Source of the DNA: Planctomycetota bacterium
Lineage (GTDB): Bacteria; Planctomycetota; Planctomycetia; Gemmatales; Gemmataceae
Assembly (NCBI GenBank): GCA_016195405.1
Contig: JACPZP010000132.1
Coordinates: 1 to 42,994, forward strand
DNA: 42,994 bases
Direction: 5' to 3'
A program made the translations under genes and the position numbers. How positions within the stretch are numbered: the first letter of the stretch is position 1; every line of letters starts with the position of its first letter. The notes under the pieces are model-generated. The model was given only the letters and a program-made list of their open reading frames with translations, was not told the origin of the DNA and did no database searches. Shown one piece after another: positions 41,117 to 42,994 of the stretch.

Positions 41117-42313
41117 ATGAGCGAAGCAACCGCACGATCTACGCTGGGCCGGCTCTGCATTGCAAGCATGGCATTGTTCCTGGCTCTACCCGTCCTGATT
41201 TCGGCTCAGGACACTGATCCTCGCTCGCTTGTAACGAAAGCCATCTCAGCTCACGGCGGTGAAAAAAACATCACCAAACCCCGCATGGGTATAGTGAAAT
41301 CAACCGGCAAGATGCAGCTTCGAGGATTCGGCGAGAAGAATGATTCCGAAACATCTCAGGAGGAAGTATTTGACCTCCCCAAGCGATGGAAAAGAGTCAC
41401 GATCGGCAGCTTCGAAGGGGAAAAAATAACTGCTTTCAACTTGATGATCGACGGCAAGTTTTGGGAGTGGGAAGACGGTGGGGAACCCCGGCAATCAAAA
41501 GGCAGTTCCCCTGGGCATCGCTTTCAAGTAGTAACGGGTTTACTCGACCTTCTGAAAGAGAAAACCAAACTGTCGCCCCTCAAGGACATGACGATTCAGG
41601 GTCAATCCGTCGCGGGGGTTCGAGCAAGTTGGGATGGCGAGACGGCCGATTACTACTTCGACACAAAGACGGGGTTGCTGGTCCAGGTGGTGTTCAAATA
41701 CGAGCTTGAACCTGGCAAGCCACGCGACACCAAAGTGGTTTTCGCAGATTATAAGGAAGTAGACGGGGTAAAGTTTTCCTTCCGCAGAACTCAGTACGTC
41801 TCAGGTGTAGAGCTGAAAGAGAAGTTCGACATGGTCACTTCTGACGTGATTAAGGAGCTGAAAATCCTAGAGATCGTCCAAGACGAGCTTTTTCGCCTGC
41901 CCGCGATAAACCCAAATGGCGCTCACGCGATACTCGAGCGCGAGCTCAAAGCTCTTGAAGGGACATGGGTTGCAGTTGCGGGAATGGCAGATGGCAAAGA
42001 GACTCCGCCGCCAGAAGGTCGCGTCCGACTCACATTTGAAAAAGGGAAGTTCGTGATGAAAAATGATGAGAAGACCGTCGACGCAGGCACGTTCACGATC
42101 GACCCCTTCAAGAAGCCCAAGGCAATTGAACTTACACATTCCATGCGGATAGTTGAAGGAAAAACCGGCTTGGGCATTTATGAAATAAAGCGAGGAGCGC
42201 TTGCGCTATGCATGGCTGCCGCCGATGGGAGTTCCCGTCCAACTGATTTTTTTGCCCCGGAGGGAAAGAATTACCTTCTTATGATTTGGAAGCGAGCGCC
42301 GGCAAAGAAATGA
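41117..42313 (+). CDS. Secreted protein with C-terminal TIGR03067 domain
   Basis: A 398-residue protein with a signal peptide (about 12-30, ending LPVLISAQD). The first 270 residues form a beta-rich region opening RSLVTKAISAHGGEKNI, similar in style to LolA-like carrier folds, though not certain. The last 110 residues (about 283-398) are a TIGR03067 domain: LEGTWVAVAGMADGKETP, LTFEKGKFVM, GTFTIDPFKKPKAIEL and KTGLGIYEIKRGALALCMA, a module expanded in planctomycetes with unknown function. ATG 41117 is chosen because GGGAG precedes it and it begins the signal peptide; the frame opens earlier at 41060. Confidence 0.75.
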   Translation: MSEATARSTLGRLCIASMALFLALPVLISAQDTDPRSLVTKAISAHGGEKNITKPRMGIVKSTGKMQLRGFGEKNDSETSQEEVFDLPKRWKRVTIGSFEGEKITAFNLMIDGKFWEWEDGGEPRQSKGSSPGHRFQVVTGLLDLLKEKTKLSPLKDMTIQGQSVAGVRASWDGETADYYFDTKTGLLVQVVFKYELEPGKPRDTKVVFADYKEVDGVKFSFRRTQYVSGVELKEKFDMVTSDVIKELKILEIVQDELFRLPAINPNGAHAILERELKALEGTWVAVAGMADGKETPPPEGRVRLTFEKGKFVMKNDEKTVDAGTFTIDPFKKPKAIELTHSMRIVEGKTGLGIYEIKRGALALCMAAADGSSRPTDFFAPEGKNYLLMIWKRAPAKK

Positions 42314-42362
42314 ATTGGCCCGGCCGCTTGAGTCGGGAGGAAGAGAAAACCCGCAGACCGTA

Positions 42363-42378
42363 GTTGCGAAATCGCAAC
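42363..42378. repeat. Short perfect palindrome before the Uma2 gene
   Basis: GTTGCGA-AA-TCGCAAC is an inverted repeat with 7-bp arms and a 2-nt centre, 19 bp before the ATG at 42397. Its size and place fit a repressor operator, but nothing else supports that. Confidence 0.35.
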
Positions 42379-42396
42379 GTAACAGAGATCGGCAGC

Positions 42397-42994
42397 ATGA
42401 GCGAAACCACCACGCGACCTCTGCAACACCATTCATCACCAGCCGTATCGGACCCGGCCTCTGGCGCCCAGCCAAGTCCCGCTGGTACGCGCCGCAAGCC
42501 TCGCCGCGGGAATCGTCTCATTCTTAATGACGTTGACTGGCAAACCTACACGCGTCTGCTTCACGCTCTCGACGAACGTCACTTACGCCTAACGTATGAT
42601 CGGGGGGTGCTGGAGATCATGACGCTATCTTACCGGCACGAAAGTGTGGCTCGTTTCTTAGGTCGACTGGCGGTCACTCTCTCAGAGGAGTTCGACCTTC
42701 CGATTCGCGAAGGTGGCTCGACGACGCTGCGCCGCCCGCGCCGTCAGAAAGGCCTTGAGCCGGATAACTGCTACTGGATCAAAAACGCCTCGCAGATTCA
42801 AGGCAAGACTAAGATCGATTTGCGCACCGATCCACCACCCGATTTGGCGATCGAGGTCGACGTCACCCACAGTTCGCTAAACCGCATGGAGATTTACGCG
42901 AAGCTCGCGATTCCAGAGGTATGGCGCTTGGATGACAAGGGGTTGACCTTCCACGTTCTCGGCACGGACAAGAACTTCGCCGAGGTTCCAGAGA
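42397..42994 (+). CDS. Uma2 family protein, 3' end cut by the window
   Basis: The first 199 codons of a Uma2 (DUF820) protein. A Ser/Pro/Arg-rich N-terminal tail (about 1-38) is longer than usual. The core then reads LRLTYDRGVLEIMTLSYRHE (Glu73, His81), GLEPDNCYW (Asp123) and PPDLAIEVDVTHSS (Asp149, Glu153), followed by RMEIYAKLAIPEVWRLD. These are the PD-(D/E)XK elements of the family. The C-terminus lies outside the window. It differs clearly from the other Uma2 gene at 26537-27112, so they are not recent duplicates. Function is unproven; a perfect palindrome lies just upstream. Confidence 0.82.
   Translation, partial: MSETTTRPLQHHSSPAVSDPASGAQPSPAGTRRKPRRGNRLILNDVDWQTYTRLLHALDERHLRLTYDRGVLEIMTLSYRHESVARFLGRLAVTLSEEFDLPIREGGSTTLRRPRRQKGLEPDNCYWIKNASQIQGKTKIDLRTDPPPDLAIEVDVTHSSLNRMEIYAKLAIPEVWRLDDKGLTFHVLGTDKNFAEVPE

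Overview
The window looks like a stretch of a GC-rich planctomycete chromosome, most like the Gemmatales/Pirellulales type. The evidence is the concentration of families that are abundant in that phylum: a DUF1501/DUF1800 pair, two DUF1559 proteins, a BBP7-type outer-membrane barrel, a WD40 protein with a characteristic C-terminal tail, an ECF sigma remnant with planctomycete wording, TIGR03067, DUF1080, two Uma2 proteins, an LEDR-type N-terminal motif on a large secreted protein, and a very long alpha-2-macroglobulin. Many starts lack a strong Shine-Dalgarno site, and long antisense open frames are common because of base composition. No tRNA, rRNA, CRISPR array, transposase or phage gene was recognised.

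Layout. 1-6.8 kb: tail of an unknown gene, a large hairpin, an SGNH-like lipoprotein, a WD40 gene cut by an in-frame TAG, and a hybrid histidine kinase with two receiver domains. 6.9-11.4 kb (minus strand): an operon of a secreted unknown protein, DUF1800 and Tat-exported DUF1501. 11.6-15.7 kb: DedA membrane protein, BBP7 barrel with a clear terminator, a small membrane-anchored protein, a broken ECF sigma factor, and a secreted SecDF-P1-like protein. 15.7-17.6 kb: a repeat cluster and an AMP-forming acyl-CoA ligase that carries a palindromic insert inside its reading frame. 17.7-21.3 kb (minus strand): a TPP riboswitch leading an unknown four-helix membrane protein, thiC, then DUF1080 and a HAD phosphatase. 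21.4-25.6 kb: tandem DUF1559 paralogues, pdxJ and a Gfo/Idh/MocA oxidoreductase, the last three almost touching. 25.6-28.3 kb (minus strand): sucD without sucC, Uma2, and an MgtE-like CBS membrane protein. 28.4-34.5 kb: a nucleotidyltransferase-like protein, a parallel beta-helix protein and a DUF11 surface protein. 34.7-43 kb: the giant alpha-2-macroglobulin, a TIGR03067 protein and a truncated Uma2 gene at the edge.

Cofactor synthesis (thiC for thiamine, pdxJ for pyridoxal phosphate) and the TCA enzyme sucD sit among cell-surface and secreted proteins. The most interesting points are: (1) the unknown membrane protein between a TPP riboswitch and thiC; (2) the alpha-2-macroglobulin with an apparently intact thioester motif and a low-complexity segment exactly where a protease bait region would lie; (3) a palindromic element tolerated in frame inside an acyl-CoA ligase, together with several other palindromic repeat families lying in gaps and at gene ends; and (4) two decaying regulatory or structural genes (WD40 and ECF sigma). 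All assignments were made by reading the sequence; no database search was run.
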